The notes under the pieces: model-generated
What the model was told of the DNA's origin: nothing
Seen by the model: the letters and a program-made list of their open reading frames with translations, nothing else
Databases searched by the model: none
From: Streptosporangium canum
GTDB taxonomy: Bacteria; Actinomycetota; Actinomycetes; Streptosporangiales; Streptosporangiaceae
Direction: 5' to 3'
DNA length: 64,000 nt
Assembly (NCBI RefSeq): GCF_900113865.1
Contig: NZ_FOQY01000026.1
Coordinates: forward strand, 55,229-119,228
Shown here: piece after piece, positions 9,049 through 17,581 of the stretch
Layout: every line of letters begins with the position of its first letter
Position numbering within the stretch: the first letter of the stretch is position 1
Made by a program: the position numbers and the translations under genes

Positions 9049-9093
9049 GCATCTCTTTCAAGAGATGCTGCGGATTCGGTTCCCCCCGAATCC
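9049..9093 (+). other. Two hairpins between tRNA-Gln and tRNA-Glu
   Basis: GCATCTCT / AGAGATGC (stem 8, loop 4; 9049-9068) is followed by GGATTCGG / CCGAATCC (stem 8, loop 6; 9072-9093). Neither has a T-run, so they look more like processing or spacing stems in a tRNA precursor than terminators. Confidence 0.5.
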
Positions 9094-9108
9094 GACGACA
9101 GTGTGTAG

Positions 9109-9181
9109 GGTCCCGTCGTCTAGTGGCCCAGGACGCCGCCCTCTCAAGGCGGTAGCGCCGGTTCGAATCCGGTCGGGACTA
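9109..9181 (+). tRNA. tRNA-Glu (CTC anticodon), copy 1
   Basis: 73 bases: acceptor GGTCCCG pairs with CGGGACT (first pair G-U), anticodon stem CCGCC/GGCGG with loop CTCTCAA giving CUC, T arm GGTTCGAATCC. The bases after the discriminator A happen to read CCA. Substrate of the GltX encoded upstream. Confidence 0.95.
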
Positions 9182-9199
9182 CCACTGTCATCTCTGCAA

Positions 9200-9272
9200 G
9201 GCTCCGTCGTCTAGTGGCCTAGGACGCCGCCCTCTCAAGGCGGTAGCGCCGGTTCGAATCCGGTCGGGGCTA
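9200..9272 (+). tRNA. tRNA-Glu (CTC anticodon), copy 2
   Basis: 73 bases, nearly identical to copy 1 from the D arm through the T arm; the acceptor is GGCTCCG/CGGGGCT with a T-G wobble, so the two copies differ mainly in acceptor pairs. CCA is not encoded. A strong terminator follows. Confidence 0.95.
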
Positions 9273-9280
9273 CATGGGTG

Positions 9281-9315
9281 AAACCCCCGGAAGCACAGGC
9301 TTCCGGGGGTTTTCT
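9281..9315 (+). terminator. Intrinsic terminator of the tRNA cluster
   Basis: A 13-pair perfect stem (AAACCCCCGGAAG with CTTCCGGGGGTTT), 6-base loop and a following T-rich stretch, starting 8 bases after the last tRNA. It is the clearest intrinsic terminator in the window. Confidence 0.9.
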
Positions 9316-9352
9316 GTTTCTTCGGACCGCATCTTTCCGGTATCCCCCTTGC

Positions 9353-9397
9353 TTGGATAGCTCTACTGTCCAATAATTGGAGAGTGACACTATCCAA
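9353..9397. promoter_or_regulatory. Two tandem palindromic operator-like sites
   Basis: Site 1: TTGGATAG, 5 bases, CTGTCCAA (9353-9373). Site 2: TTGGAGAG, 5 bases, CTATCCAA (9377-9397). Each is an 8-5-8 inverted repeat and the sites repeat exactly 24 bases apart, about two helical turns, so two dimers could bind the same DNA face. The block lies immediately before the thioredoxin-fold gene. The regulator is unknown and not encoded next to it. Confidence 0.6.
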
Positions 9398-9410
9398 TAG
9401 AGGGCTGAAG

Positions 9411-10376
9411 ATGATCACCTTGCTCGCCGACGGGCACGAGGAGAAGATCGACGGATTGGTCGTGCCGCACGGGGTGCCGATCCTCGGCTGGGAGCGCAAG
9501 CCGCACGGCTGGTGCAGGGGAGACGCGTGCATCCCGTCGTTCCGCGCCGCCGCCGCGGAGACCGAGGAGGGCGTGGATCTGGTGAGGTTCGCCGGGCTGC
9601 TCGGCAGGCAGGTGGTGGCCGACCCGGACGAGGACGTGGTGGCGGTCGGCGAGCCGGTCGAGCCCACCCTCGGCCGGGCCCCGGAGTTCGGGCCGCTCGC
9701 CGGCCTGCGCGGCACCAAGGTCGCGCTGGTCTTCTGGGCCTCCTGGTGCGGCTGCCGCTATGACCTGCCCGCCTGGGAGGCCCTGCACCGGGAGCTCGGA
9801 GGGCACGGGTTCAGCGTGGTCAGCGTCTCTCTCGACCGCGACCCGCGGGACGCGCGGGAGTGGCTCGCGGACGTCACCCACCCGGCCGTGATCGACGCGG
9901 ACGGACGGATCGCCGAGCTCTACAACGTGATCAACGTGCCGACCGTGGTCTGGATCGACGAGGAGGGCCGGATCGCCCGGCCGCAGGACACCATGACCGC
10001 CACCGACACCTTCCGGTCGATGAACGGCCTGTCCTCCGAGCGCGCCACCGCGGCCCTGCGCCGGTGGGTGATCGACGGCGACGCCGGGACGGCCCTCCGG
10101 GAACTGCGCGCCCCCACCGACGACGAGCGCCTGGCCCGGCTGCACGGACGGCTGGCGGCGTGGCTGTTCCGCGACGACCGCGGGGCGGCCGCCGAGCGGC
10201 ATCTCGCCCGGGCCGCCGAGCTGGCCCCGCACGACCTGGCCATCCGCCGCGGCCTGATGCCGCTCAACGGGGTGGACCCGTTCGGCGAGGAGTATTTCAA
10301 GCTCCGCCAGGAGCTGGAGGACAGCGGTGTCGCGATCTACCGTCCGCTGTCCGACTGGCACGAGGACACCCGCTGA
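9411..10376 (+). CDS. TlpA/ResA-like thioredoxin-fold protein
   Basis: 321 residues from ATG 9411, preceded by AGAGGG; the GTG at 9384 would place coding sequence inside the tandem operator and is less likely. The central thioredoxin fold has VALVFWASWCGCRYDLPAWEAL, where the usual CxxC is WCGCR, then VSVSLDRDPRDAREW and INVPTVVWIDEEGRI with the cis-proline. There is no signal peptide or membrane segment, so it is probably cytoplasmic. The C-terminal 100 residues resemble a short helical (TPR-like) extension. CxC rather than CxxC spacing makes thiol oxidoreductase activity uncertain. Confidence 0.75.
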   Translation: MITLLADGHEEKIDGLVVPHGVPILGWERKPHGWCRGDACIPSFRAAAAETEEGVDLVRFAGLLGRQVVADPDEDVVAVGEPVEPTLGRAPEFGPLAGLRGTKVALVFWASWCGCRYDLPAWEALHRELGGHGFSVVSVSLDRDPRDAREWLADVTHPAVIDADGRIAELYNVINVPTVVWIDEEGRIARPQDTMTATDTFRSMNGLSSERATAALRRWVIDGDAGTALRELRAPTDDERLARLHGRLAAWLFRDDRGAAAERHLARAAELAPHDLAIRRGLMPLNGVDPFGEEYFKLRQELEDSGVAIYRPLSDWHEDTR

Positions 10377-10488
10377 ACGACCTCCCGGTACGGCCGGCGT
10401 AGCCGATCACCCTCCTGCCGGCCCCGGTGCCGGCTCCCCAGTGAGCGGGGGACCTCGCGGGCTTGGGCCGTGGACGCCGTGGTCGTGA

Positions 10489-10519
10489 GACGCGCGGGGC
10501 GGTCCGTGCCCCGCGCGTC
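10489..10519. terminator. Bidirectional hairpin between convergent genes
   Basis: 12-pair perfect stem GACGCGCGGGGC / GCCCCGCGCGTC with a 7-base loop, placed between the TlpA-like gene (plus) and the acidic protein gene (minus). No T-run. Confidence 0.6.
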
Positions 10520-10531
10520 CTCATCCACCCG

Positions 10532-12265
10532 TCAGTTGTGGGTGGAGCGGGCCTTGAACAGGGCCCGCTTGGCGGCCTTGCCCACCTGCTTGTCCGGGTG
10601 GGCCTTGCCGATCGCCTCCAGCAGCTCCTCCAGATGCGGGTGCGGCACCTTCCAGATCACGTCGAGCAGGTTGACCAGGTTCGGCACGTTGCCGATGTCG
10701 TCGAGGCTGCTGACGAACTCCGGCCGGCCGAGGCCGGCCGAGATGGTCAGCATGTCGAGGATCAGCCAGTGGGTGTCGGCCTGGGTGGGCGGGGGAGCGT
10801 CGTCGACGCCGAGCTGGGCCAGGTGGGTGGCCGCGTAGGGGCGCAGGGACGGCTCGTCCAGGGCGTCCTGCCAGGCGGGCACGGCCACCTCGCCGAGCGA
10901 GCCGACCATGCTGGCCGCCTGGACCCGGACCAGGGCGTCCGCGTCGTCCTCGGCCGCGGCCTCCAGCAGCTCCTTGGCGGCCCGGTCGGGCTCGCGCAGC
11001 TCCATCCAGGCGGCGAACTCGGCGTCCGCCTCCTCCTCGGGCAGCTCCGCGCTGAAGGAGAGCAGGTCCAGGGCCGTCATCGCGTCGATGGCGGGCCGGG
11101 CGTCCAGCTCGATGTCGGCGTCGTCGGTCAGGTGGACCACGCCCTCCATGCCGAGCGGTGTCAGCCGTACCTGGTCGTGCTCGACCTCGACCATGCCGTA
11201 GCCGGCCAGCCAGTCGAGCACGGGGTTGAGCGGGTCGCCGTACTGCGCGGTGGCGGCGGCCCAGGCCTCGGCGCCCCGCTCGTCGTATTCGGCGGCGGCC
11301 TCCGCCAGCTCGGTGCGGAGCTCGGCCAGCGGCTTGGAGCCGGTGGCCAGGAGCACCCGGACCAGCAGCGCCCGGGTCAGCCCCGACAGGGCGATCGTGG
11401 CCTCCTCGTCCTCGAGCTCCGGATCGCCGTAGTCGATCGAGTGCAGGCCGGCCATCCAGACGTCGAGGGCGTCGTCGTCCTCCTCGAAGGGCCAGTCGGC
11501 GGTGTCGGCGTCGGCGCTGACGGTGTCTTCGCCCTCGGGCTGGAGGAAGTCCAGGTCGATCGCGAGGTTCCAGATGTTCCAGAGCGCGGGCACGGAGTCG
11601 GCCAGCGCCTTGCCGCCCGCCGTGGGCGCGGGCAGTCCCAGAGCGGCCAGGGCCTCGGTGATCTCGGCGTCGGTCAGCAGGCTCGTCTCGCCCACCCGGC
11701 GCTCGGAGCCGACCCAGACCGCGAGGTCGCGGGCCTTGGTGATCAGAGTCGCCGCCCGGGTCGCCGCGGCCAGCTCGGCGTCGGGGCGGAGCCGGATCGT
11801 CGGCAGCTCGGCGAGCTCGTCCGCGAACGGCTCGAAGTCACCCAGCCCCTCGTCCTCCTCGTCGTCCTCGTATTCGTCCTGGTCGACGACGATGTCCTCC
11901 ATCGCGTCGACGAAGTCGTCCTCGAGGTCGTCGAGCTCGGCGAGCAGCTCCTTGAGCGAGGAGGAGCCCTTGGCCAGCCGGTCCGTCTCCGACAGGAACG
12001 TCAGATAGGCGCGGACCGCGGGCACCATGCCGTCGGCGGCGGCGTCCGGGTCCTCCACCACCTGCGGCATCCGGTCGAGGAGCACCGTGCGCAGATCGGC
12101 CCGCTTCCACCGACCGACGTTGTCGGAGGCGATCAGCCGGTGCCACAGGACCACCGAGCCGACCAGGTTGGAGTCGCTGCCGGGTGCGTTCTCGCGCGCC
12201 CAGAGGATGAATTCTTGGAGCAGGGGACGCAGTTCAGCCGCGGCTGCCTCGATGCGATCTGTCAC
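10532..12265 (-). CDS. Conserved acidic actinobacterial protein of unknown function
   Basis: 577 residues, strongly acidic, entirely helical in appearance, with no signal or membrane segment. A very acidic stretch lies at about 116-150 (DDLEDDFVDAMEDIVVDQDE and onward). Residues about 400-577 contain alternating amphipathic helices like HEAT repeats (DALVRVQAASMVGSLGEVA). The GTG at 12265 sits directly after GGGGAGG, closer than usual, so the exact start is uncertain. I do not recognise an enzymatic motif. A protein-protein scaffold is only an inference from the helical-repeat look. It is flanked by unrelated core genes and may be a lineage-conserved single gene. Confidence 0.75.
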   Translation of the reverse strand: MTDRIEAAAAELRPLLQEFILWARENAPGSDSNLVGSVVLWHRLIASDNVGRWKRADLRTVLLDRMPQVVEDPDAAADGMVPAVRAYLTFLSETDRLAKGSSSLKELLAELDDLEDDFVDAMEDIVVDQDEYEDDEEDEGLGDFEPFADELAELPTIRLRPDAELAAATRAATLITKARDLAVWVGSERRVGETSLLTDAEITEALAALGLPAPTAGGKALADSVPALWNIWNLAIDLDFLQPEGEDTVSADADTADWPFEEDDDALDVWMAGLHSIDYGDPELEDEEATIALSGLTRALLVRVLLATGSKPLAELRTELAEAAAEYDERGAEAWAAATAQYGDPLNPVLDWLAGYGMVEVEHDQVRLTPLGMEGVVHLTDDADIELDARPAIDAMTALDLLSFSAELPEEEADAEFAAWMELREPDRAAKELLEAAAEDDADALVRVQAASMVGSLGEVAVPAWQDALDEPSLRPYAATHLAQLGVDDAPPPTQADTHWLILDMLTISAGLGRPEFVSSLDDIGNVPNLVNLLDVIWKVPHPHLEELLEAIGKAHPDKQVGKAAKRALFKARSTHN

Positions 12266-12316
12266 CTCCCCAGCCTAGGGGGCCGCAAGGGTGCTCGCCT
12301 CCCCATATCGCACGGT

Positions 12317-13033
12317 TCAGTTGGCCCGTCGCATCGTCTCGGTGATCCGCTCGGCGGCGGTGACCACGGGGGCGGCGTGCAGCCTGCCCGGAGTGCGGGT
12401 GAGGCGCTCGATCGGACCGGAGACCGAGACCGCGGCGACGACCTTGCCGCCCGAGCCCCGGATCGGCGCCGAGACGCTGGCCACACCCTGCTCGCGCTCG
12501 CCGACGCTGTGCGCCCAGCCCCTGCGCCGGACGCTCGCCAGCGTGGCCGCGGTGAACTTGGCCCCGCGCAGTCCCCGGTGGAGGCGGTCCGGCTCCTCCC
12601 AGGCCAGCAGGATCTGCGCCGCCGATCCGGCGAGCATCGGCAGGGCGGCGCCGACCGGGACGGTGTCGCGCAGCCCGCTGGAACGCTCGGCGGCCGCCAC
12701 GCACACCCGCTCGTCCCCCTGCCGACGGTAAAGTTGTGCACTTTCTCCCGTAAGGTCCCGGAGCTGGATCAGCACCGGCGAGGCGACGGCCAGCAACCTG
12801 TCCTCTCCGGCCGCCGTGGACAACTCCGACAACCGCGGGCCCAGCACGAATCGGCCCTGCGTGTCGCGGGAGACGATGCGGTGGTGCTCCAGCGCGACGG
12901 CGAGCCGGTGGGCGGTGGGGCGTGCCAGGCCGGTGGCCTGGACGAGCTGCGCGAGGGACGCCGGACCGGCTTCAAGGGCATTGAGCACGAGCACGGCCTT
13001 GTCGAGTACGCCGACTCCGCTAGAGTTGTCCAT
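12317..13033 (-). CDS. ndgR: IclR family regulator, NdgR-type
   Basis: 238 residues from ATG 13033 (MDNSSGVGVLDKAVLVLNAL). The N-terminal helix-turn-helix (about 20-65, with LAQLVQATGLARPTAHRLAVAL) is followed by the IclR effector domain from about 80 to the end. It lies divergent from leuCD, 70 bases away, the exact arrangement of NdgR in Streptomyces, where this regulator controls leucine and other amino-acid biosynthesis and influences secondary metabolism. Autoregulation and control of leuC from the shared intergenic region are expected from that family. No clear ribosome binding site precedes the ATG. Confidence 0.88.
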   Translation of the reverse strand: MDNSSGVGVLDKAVLVLNALEAGPASLAQLVQATGLARPTAHRLAVALEHHRIVSRDTQGRFVLGPRLSELSTAAGEDRLLAVASPVLIQLRDLTGESAQLYRRQGDERVCVAAAERSSGLRDTVPVGAALPMLAGSAAQILLAWEEPDRLHRGLRGAKFTAATLASVRRRGWAHSVGEREQGVASVSAPIRGSGGKVVAAVSVSGPIERLTRTPGRLHAAPVVTAAERITETMRRAN

Positions 13034-13103
13034 ACACCGATACTGCCGTCTCGACATATGAGAAAGCAAGTGGGGTGCGGAATAGCGATCGCAAGGAGGC
13101 GAC

Positions 13104-14483
13104 ATGGGCCGCACGCTGGCGGAGAAGGTCTGGGAGCAGCACGTCGTGCGACGTGCCGACGGAGAACCCGATCTGCTCTACATCGACCTTCACCTCATTC
13201 ACGAGGTGACCAGCCCGCAGGCGTTCGACGGCCTGCGCATGGCGGGACGCCCCGTCCGGCGTCCCGAACTCACGATCGCCACCGAGGACCACAACGTCCC
13301 GACCCTGCTCGGTCCGATCAAGGACCCGGTGTCGCGCACCCAGGTCGAGACGCTGCGCAAGAACTGCGCCGAGTTCGGCGTCCGGCTGCACCCGATGGGT
13401 GACGCGGGCCAGGGCGTCGTGCACATCATCGGGCCGCAGTTCGGCCTCACCCAGCCGGGCATGACGATCGTCTGTGGCGATTCTCACACCTCCACCCACG
13501 GCGCCTTCGGGGGCATCGCCTTCGGCATCGGCACCTCCGAGGTGGAGCACGTGCTGGCCACCCAGACGCTGCCCGCATACCGGCCCAGGACGATGGCCAT
13601 CGAGGTCTCCGGCGAGCTGCCGGCCGGTGTCACGGCCAAGGACCTGATCCTGGCGATCATCGCCAAGATCGGCACCGGTGGCGGCCAGGGCTACATCGTC
13701 GAATACCGCGGCGAGGCCATCCGCGAGCTCTCCATGGAGGGCCGGATGACCGTCTGCAACATGTCCATCGAGGCGGGCGCCCGGGCGGGCATGATCGCTC
13801 CGGACGAGACCACGTTCGACTACCTCAAGGGCCGCCCCCACGCGCCGGCCGGCGCCGACTGGGACGCCGCGGTCGAATACTGGAAGTCCCTGACCACCGA
13901 CGAGGACGCCGTCTTCGACACGGTCGTGGAGATCGACGCCACGACGCTGACCCCGTTCGTCACCTGGGGCACGAACCCGGGCCAGGGCGCTCCGCTGGGG
14001 TCGGCGGTGCCGGCCCCGCAGGACACCGACGACCCGGCCGCGGCCGAGCGCGCGCTGGAATACATGGGCCTGACCGCGGGCACCCCGCTCCGCGACGTCG
14101 CGGTGGACACGGTCTTCGTCGGCTCCTGCACCAACGGGCGGCTGGAGGACCTGCGGGCCGTGGCGGAGGTGCTGCGCGGCCGCCAGGTCGTCACCCGCAC
14201 GCTCATCGTCCCCGGCTCGATGCTGGTCAAGCTCCAGGCCGAGCAGGAGGGGCTGCACGAGGTGTTCAAGGCCGCGGGCGCCGAGTGGCGCGAGGCGGGC
14301 TGCTCGATGTGCCTGGGCATGAACCCCGACACGCTCGCCCCCGGCGAGCGCAGCGCGTCGACCTCCAACCGCAACTTCGAGGGACGTCAGGGCAAGGGCG
14401 GCCGTACCCACCTGGTCTCCCCGCAGGTCGCCGCAGCGACCGCCGTCACCGGCAAACTGACCGCGCCCGCCGACCTGGTCTAG
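13104..14483 (+). CDS. leuC: 3-isopropylmalate dehydratase large subunit
   Basis: 459 residues, ATG 13104 after AAGGAGG. LeuC with LeuD converts 2-isopropylmalate to 3-isopropylmalate in leucine biosynthesis. Aconitase-family landmarks: [13 protein letters not shown] (about 129-141) and the [4Fe-4S] cysteines in VGSCTNGR and CSMCLGMNP near residues 343-410, then [18 protein letters not shown] at the end. It is followed 12 bases later by leuD and divergent from ndgR, which probably regulates it. Confidence 0.97.
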   Translation: MGRTLAEKVWEQHVVRRADGEPDLLYIDLHLIHEVTSPQAFDGLRMAGRPVRRPELTIATEDHNVPTLLGPIKDPVSRTQVETLRKNCAEFGVRLHPMGDAGQGVVHIIGPQFGLTQPGMTIVCGDSHTSTHGAFGGIAFGIGTSEVEHVLATQTLPAYRPRTMAIEVSGELPAGVTAKDLILAIIAKIGTGGGQGYIVEYRGEAIRELSMEGRMTVCNMSIEAGARAGMIAPDETTFDYLKGRPHAPAGADWDAAVEYWKSLTTDEDAVFDTVVEIDATTLTPFVTWGTNPGQGAPLGSAVPAPQDTDDPAAAERALEYMGLTAGTPLRDVAVDTVFVGSCTNGRLEDLRAVAEVLRGRQVVTRTLIVPGSMLVKLQAEQEGLHEVFKAAGAEWREAGCSMCLGMNPDTLAPGERSASTSNRNFEGRQGKGGRTHLVSPQVAAATAVTGKLTAPADLV

Positions 14484-14495
14484 GAGATCCCGATC

Positions 14496-15083
14496 ATGGA
14501 AGCTTTCACCACCCACACCGGCCGGGCCGTGCCGCTGCGCCGCAGCAACGTGGACACCGACCAGATCATCCCGGCGGTCTGGCTCAAGCAGGTCAGCCGG
14601 ACCGGATTCGAGAAGGGCCTGTTCTCGGCCTGGCGCGAGGACCCGGCCTTCGTCCTGAACGACCCCGTCCACGAGGGCGCCTCGATCCTCGTCTCCGGAC
14701 CCGACTTCGGCACCGGCTCCTCACGCGAGCACGCCGTCTGGGCCCTGCAGCAGTACGGCTTCCGCGTCGTGATCGCGGCTCGTTTCGGCGATATCTTCCG
14801 TAATAATTCCACCAAGATGGGCTTGCTGCCGGTTGTCCTGCCGGCCGGCGTCGTCGAGGCCCTGCAGTCGGCCGTGGAGGCCGATCCCACTCTGGAAATC
14901 ACGGTTGACCTGGGGGAACGCCAGGTTCGCTGGGCCGGGGAGATCGCCGGATTCGAGATCGACGACTACACGCGCTGGCGGCTGATGGAAGGGCTGGACG
15001 ACATCGGGCTGACCCTGCGTAATGCCGATGCCGTCGCGGTGTACGAGAATGGGCGGCAGCCATGGCTGCCGACGACCGTCTGA
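14496..15083 (+). CDS. leuD: 3-isopropylmalate dehydratase small subunit
   Basis: 195 residues, the swivelling small subunit of isopropylmalate isomerase. It shows the family stretches [16 protein letters not shown] (about 16-31), [17 protein letters not shown] (about 68-84) and [18 protein letters not shown]. It starts 12 bases after leuC and its end overlaps the next small gene by 22 bases. Length is normal for actinobacterial LeuD. Confidence 0.97.
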   Translation: MEAFTTHTGRAVPLRRSNVDTDQIIPAVWLKQVSRTGFEKGLFSAWREDPAFVLNDPVHEGASILVSGPDFGTGSSREHAVWALQQYGFRVVIAARFGDIFRNNSTKMGLLPVVLPAGVVEALQSAVEADPTLEITVDLGERQVRWAGEIAGFEIDDYTRWRLMEGLDDIGLTLRNADAVAVYENGRQPWLPTTV

Positions 15084-15316
15084 CGCGTTCAGAAGACGAG
15101 CTGGCGTGGCGGCTGCGCGAGGCGCACCGCCGCGTCCGCGTGCTGCCCGTGTCCCTCCCGCAGAGGGAGCGCCTGAGCAGGCGCCTGCTCTCCATCTGTG
15201 ATGTCGCCAAGCGTGATCTCAGCCATGCAGCGGGGCGTCTTGATTTATTCCTTCTAGACCTTGATGCTCTGGTTTCAGATACGCCGAGTGCTGGAAACAT
15301 TGCGGAAGGTGATTGA
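15062..15316 (+). CDS. Small conserved hypothetical protein overlapping leuD
   Basis: 84 residues, start ATG 15062 inside the last codons of leuD, so it is probably translated by coupling. The sequence is charged and helical ([40 protein letters not shown]) with an acidic end. It has no membrane segment or known motif. The overlap and the break in GC-rich codon pattern at its stop support a real gene; function unknown. Confidence 0.6.
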   Translation: MAADDRLTRSEDELAWRLREAHRRVRVLPVSLPQRERLSRRLLSICDVAKRDLSHAAGRLDLFLLDLDALVSDTPSAGNIAEGD

Positions 15317-15457
15317 GTCGCAAGGCTCCGTCCCTTAATTTCAAGCGGGCAAGGGGTTTCTCGTTCTGTTGAGACCCCGGGCCGTGACAAATCGGGTGAG
15401 ACGGGTTTTCTGCCTCATGACCCACTCCCAGACATCGGTAACAGGGGGAGCAACTTT

Positions 15458-15757
15458 ATGAACAAGAAGGAACTCGTCGACGCGATCGCGGATCGGGTGG
15501 GCGACAAGAAGACAGCCACCGAGGCCGTGAACGCGGTGCTCGACGCCATTCAGAAAGCTGTCGCCAGCGGGGACAAGGTCTCGATCACGGGCTTCGGCGC
15601 CTTCGAGATGGTGCACAAGCCCGCTCGCACGGCCCGGAACCCTTCGACCGGCGCCGAGATCAAGGTCGCCGAGAGCTGGGGGCCGAAGTTCCGGCCCGGA
15701 TCGGACTTCAAGGAGCTCGTCAACGTGGAGGGAAAGAAGGCCGCGAAGAAAAAGTAG
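15458..15757 (+). CDS. hup: HU family DNA-binding protein
   Basis: 99 residues, ATG 15458. Canonical HU fold: MNKKELVDAIADRVGDKK (helix 1), ATEAVNAVLDAIQKAV (helix 2), VSITGFGAFEMVHKPARTAR with the GFGAFE motif and the DNA-binding arm with ARNPSTG, and a short Lys tail KKAAKKK. It is the short HupA-like type without the long histone-like tail found in HupS/mycobacterial HU. It bends and compacts the nucleoid DNA. Confidence 0.96.
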   Translation: MNKKELVDAIADRVGDKKTATEAVNAVLDAIQKAVASGDKVSITGFGAFEMVHKPARTARNPSTGAEIKVAESWGPKFRPGSDFKELVNVEGKKAAKKK

Positions 15758-15772
15758 GGCTCCGCATGGGCG

Positions 15773-15800
15773 GCCCGGATTCCCGTGAGGGAGTCCGGGC
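15773..15800 (+). terminator. Hairpin terminator after hup
   Basis: 12-pair stem with one G-U pair (GCCCGGATTCCC against GGGAGTCCGGGC), loop GTGA, beginning 16 bases after the hup stop. Confidence 0.65.
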
Positions 15801-15821
15801 GTCCGGCGTATCCGGAGCCGA

Positions 15822-15921
15822 CCGGCCACCGGCCTGACCGGCGCGGTCGGGGGACGTTCGGCCTGACCGGTGAAGCCAGGGGGCTGACCGGGGCCGACCG
15901 GCCCGACCGGGGGTGACCGGG
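15822..15921. repeat. Irregular cluster of GACCGG hexamers
   Basis: Seven copies of GACCGG, most in a TGACCGG or CGACCGG context, occur within about 100 bases between hup and the convergent small gene. Spacing is irregular (10-35 bases), so it is not a clean tandem repeat. No gene is seen here. Confidence 0.5.
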
Positions 15922-15956
15922 CAGGCGCGTCCGGGGAGGGCGCGCTGTGCGGGGCG

Positions 15957-16181
15957 TCAGGGTTGGGGGCCCGCGGGCCTGCCGGGCACCGGGAAGGTCG
16001 AGAGCGTGATGTAGGTGACGCGGTCGCCGTCCACGATGATGTTCACCCGCTGGCCCGAGCGGAGCAGCCGCAGCGGCCCGGCGTCGAACGCCGCGGTGCC
16101 GTACGGGATCTCGGTCCCGTCGTCCAGGAACACCGTCCCCGACCTGGTCGCCGGGTCAAAGGTCCGCACCGTCGCCTGCAC
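15957..16181 (-). CDS. Small cold-shock-domain-like protein
   Basis: 74 residues from GTG 16181 (MQATVRTFDPATRSGTVFLD when the GTG is read as Met). The pattern of short strands, TRSGTVFLDDG followed by hydrophobic turns and RSGQRVNIIVDGDRV, is like a diverged OB/cold-shock fold without the aromatic RNP motifs. The longer frame to 16445 is rejected because it crosses into the divergent MFS gene. Similar small proteins are conserved in actinomycetes; RNA or DNA binding is only an inference. Confidence 0.7.
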   Translation of the reverse strand: MQATVRTFDPATRSGTVFLDDGTEIPYGTAAFDAGPLRLLRSGQRVNIIVDGDRVTYITLSTFPVPGRPAGPQP

Positions 16182-16248
16182 CCGATCAGCGTAGCCCTTC
16201 GGAAAAGGCTTTGACCCGTTCCGTGCGGGACCGCCACGATCCCTGTTC

Positions 16249-17475
16249 ATGCGCACTGTGGACAGCGGCACCGGGATGTGGCGGGACCGGTCGTTCCGGC
16301 TCTTCCTGGGAGCCGATGCGATCAGCCAGTTCGGAACCCAGATCACGGTCGTCGCCCTGCCGCTGGTGGCGGTGCTCACTCTCGACGCGAGCTTCTTCCA
16401 GGTCGGCGTGCTGACCGCGGCCGAACTGGCCGCCTTCCTGTTCATCGGGCTGCCCGCGGGCGTGTGGGTGGACCGGCTGCGCCGCCGTCCGATCCTGATC
16501 TGGAGCGACCTGCTGCGCGGCGTCGCGCTGCTGTCGGTCCCGCTCGCGGTCGTCCTGGACGCGCTGACCCTGCCCCACCTCTACGCGGTCGCGCTGCTCA
16601 TGGGCCTCGGCACGGTCTTCTTCGACGTCGCGCACATGAGTTTCCTGCCCTCGCTGGTCGGCAGGGACGACCTGCTCAAGGGGAACGGCACCCTGGAGAC
16701 GCTGCGCAACACCGCGGTGCTGTCGGGCCCGGCGCTGGGCGGCTGGCTGGTGCACGCGGTCACCGCGCCGATCGCCCTGCTCGCCGACGCGATCAGCTAC
16801 CTGGTCTCGGCGCTGCTGCTCGGCGGGGTCCGCGCGGAGGAGACGGCCACACCGGCCGTGGAGCGCCGCAGGCTCAGGGAGGAGATCGCCGAGGGGGTCC
16901 GCTACGTCGTGGGCCACCCGCTGCTCCGGCGCATCGCCGTGCTCGGCGCGCTCACCATGCTGTCCAACGGAATCTGGGCCGTCGCCCAGCCGATCTTCAT
17001 GGTCAAGGTCCTCCACGTGAACCCGGCGATCTACGGACTGCTGCTGTCCGGCGGCGCCGTCGGCTCACTGGCCGGCGCGGTGCTGGCTCCACGCGTCGCG
17101 GCCCGCTTCGGAGCCGGCCGGGCCATGTACGGCGGAGCCGCCGTGGCCGCGCTGGCCATCTTGATCGCACCGCTGGCCGCCGAGGGCCGGCTGCTGGTGC
17201 TGTTCCCGCTCGGCTGCGCGCTGAGCGGCATGGGCGCCGGGGTGTTCGGCATCAACCAGCTCAGCTACCGCCAGCGGATCACGCCGGAGCACCTGCTCGG
17301 CCGGATGAACGCCAGCATGCGCTTCCTGATGTGGGGCGCGGCGCCGATCGGCGGCCTGCTCGGCGGGGTGCTGGGGGAGTGGTCCGGCGCGCACGCCACC
17401 ATCTGGATCGGCGCGGCCGGCATCACTCTCGCCCACCTTCCGGTTCTGACCTACCGGAGGATCCTGAGCCTCTAG
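16249..17475 (+). CDS. MFS transporter (EntS/MFS_3-like exporter)
   Basis: 408 residues with about twelve membrane spans, starting after a 20-residue cytoplasmic lead (RDRSFRLFLGADAISQFGTQ). The loop between spans 2 and 3 carries GVWVDRLRRRPILIWSDLLR, the major-facilitator signature (GxxxDRxxRR), and the repeat in the second half is GRMNASMRFLMWGAAPIGG. This pattern is typical of the enterobactin-exporter/MFS_3 group of drug or metabolite exporters. Substrate unknown. It stands alone between the cold-shock-like gene and cofC. Confidence 0.9.
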   Translation: MRTVDSGTGMWRDRSFRLFLGADAISQFGTQITVVALPLVAVLTLDASFFQVGVLTAAELAAFLFIGLPAGVWVDRLRRRPILIWSDLLRGVALLSVPLAVVLDALTLPHLYAVALLMGLGTVFFDVAHMSFLPSLVGRDDLLKGNGTLETLRNTAVLSGPALGGWLVHAVTAPIALLADAISYLVSALLLGGVRAEETATPAVERRRLREEIAEGVRYVVGHPLLRRIAVLGALTMLSNGIWAVAQPIFMVKVLHVNPAIYGLLLSGGAVGSLAGAVLAPRVAARFGAGRAMYGGAAVAALAILIAPLAAEGRLLVLFPLGCALSGMGAGVFGINQLSYRQRITPEHLLGRMNASMRFLMWGAAPIGGLLGGVLGEWSGAHATIWIGAAGITLAHLPVLTYRRILSL

Positions 17476-17581
17476 CCTCCCCGGCGACGGAGGCCGGGCG
17501 CGAATGACGATCTCCATGCCCGGGGCGGACCTGCCGTCGCCGGACGCGGGGAGGCACACGCGGGGGCACTGACCGCCGGTG

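Noticed and set aside
10463..13402. A 979-codon open frame on the plus strand across the acidic protein, ndgR and the leuC start
   Set aside because: It is antisense to the acidic protein and ndgR genes, which have recognisable motifs, and runs on into the first part of leuC in another frame. Its composition is that of GC-driven shadow reading.
15822..15921. GACCGG cluster as a protein-binding array
   Set aside because: Spacing is irregular and the hexamer is common in this genome; kept only as a low-value repeat.
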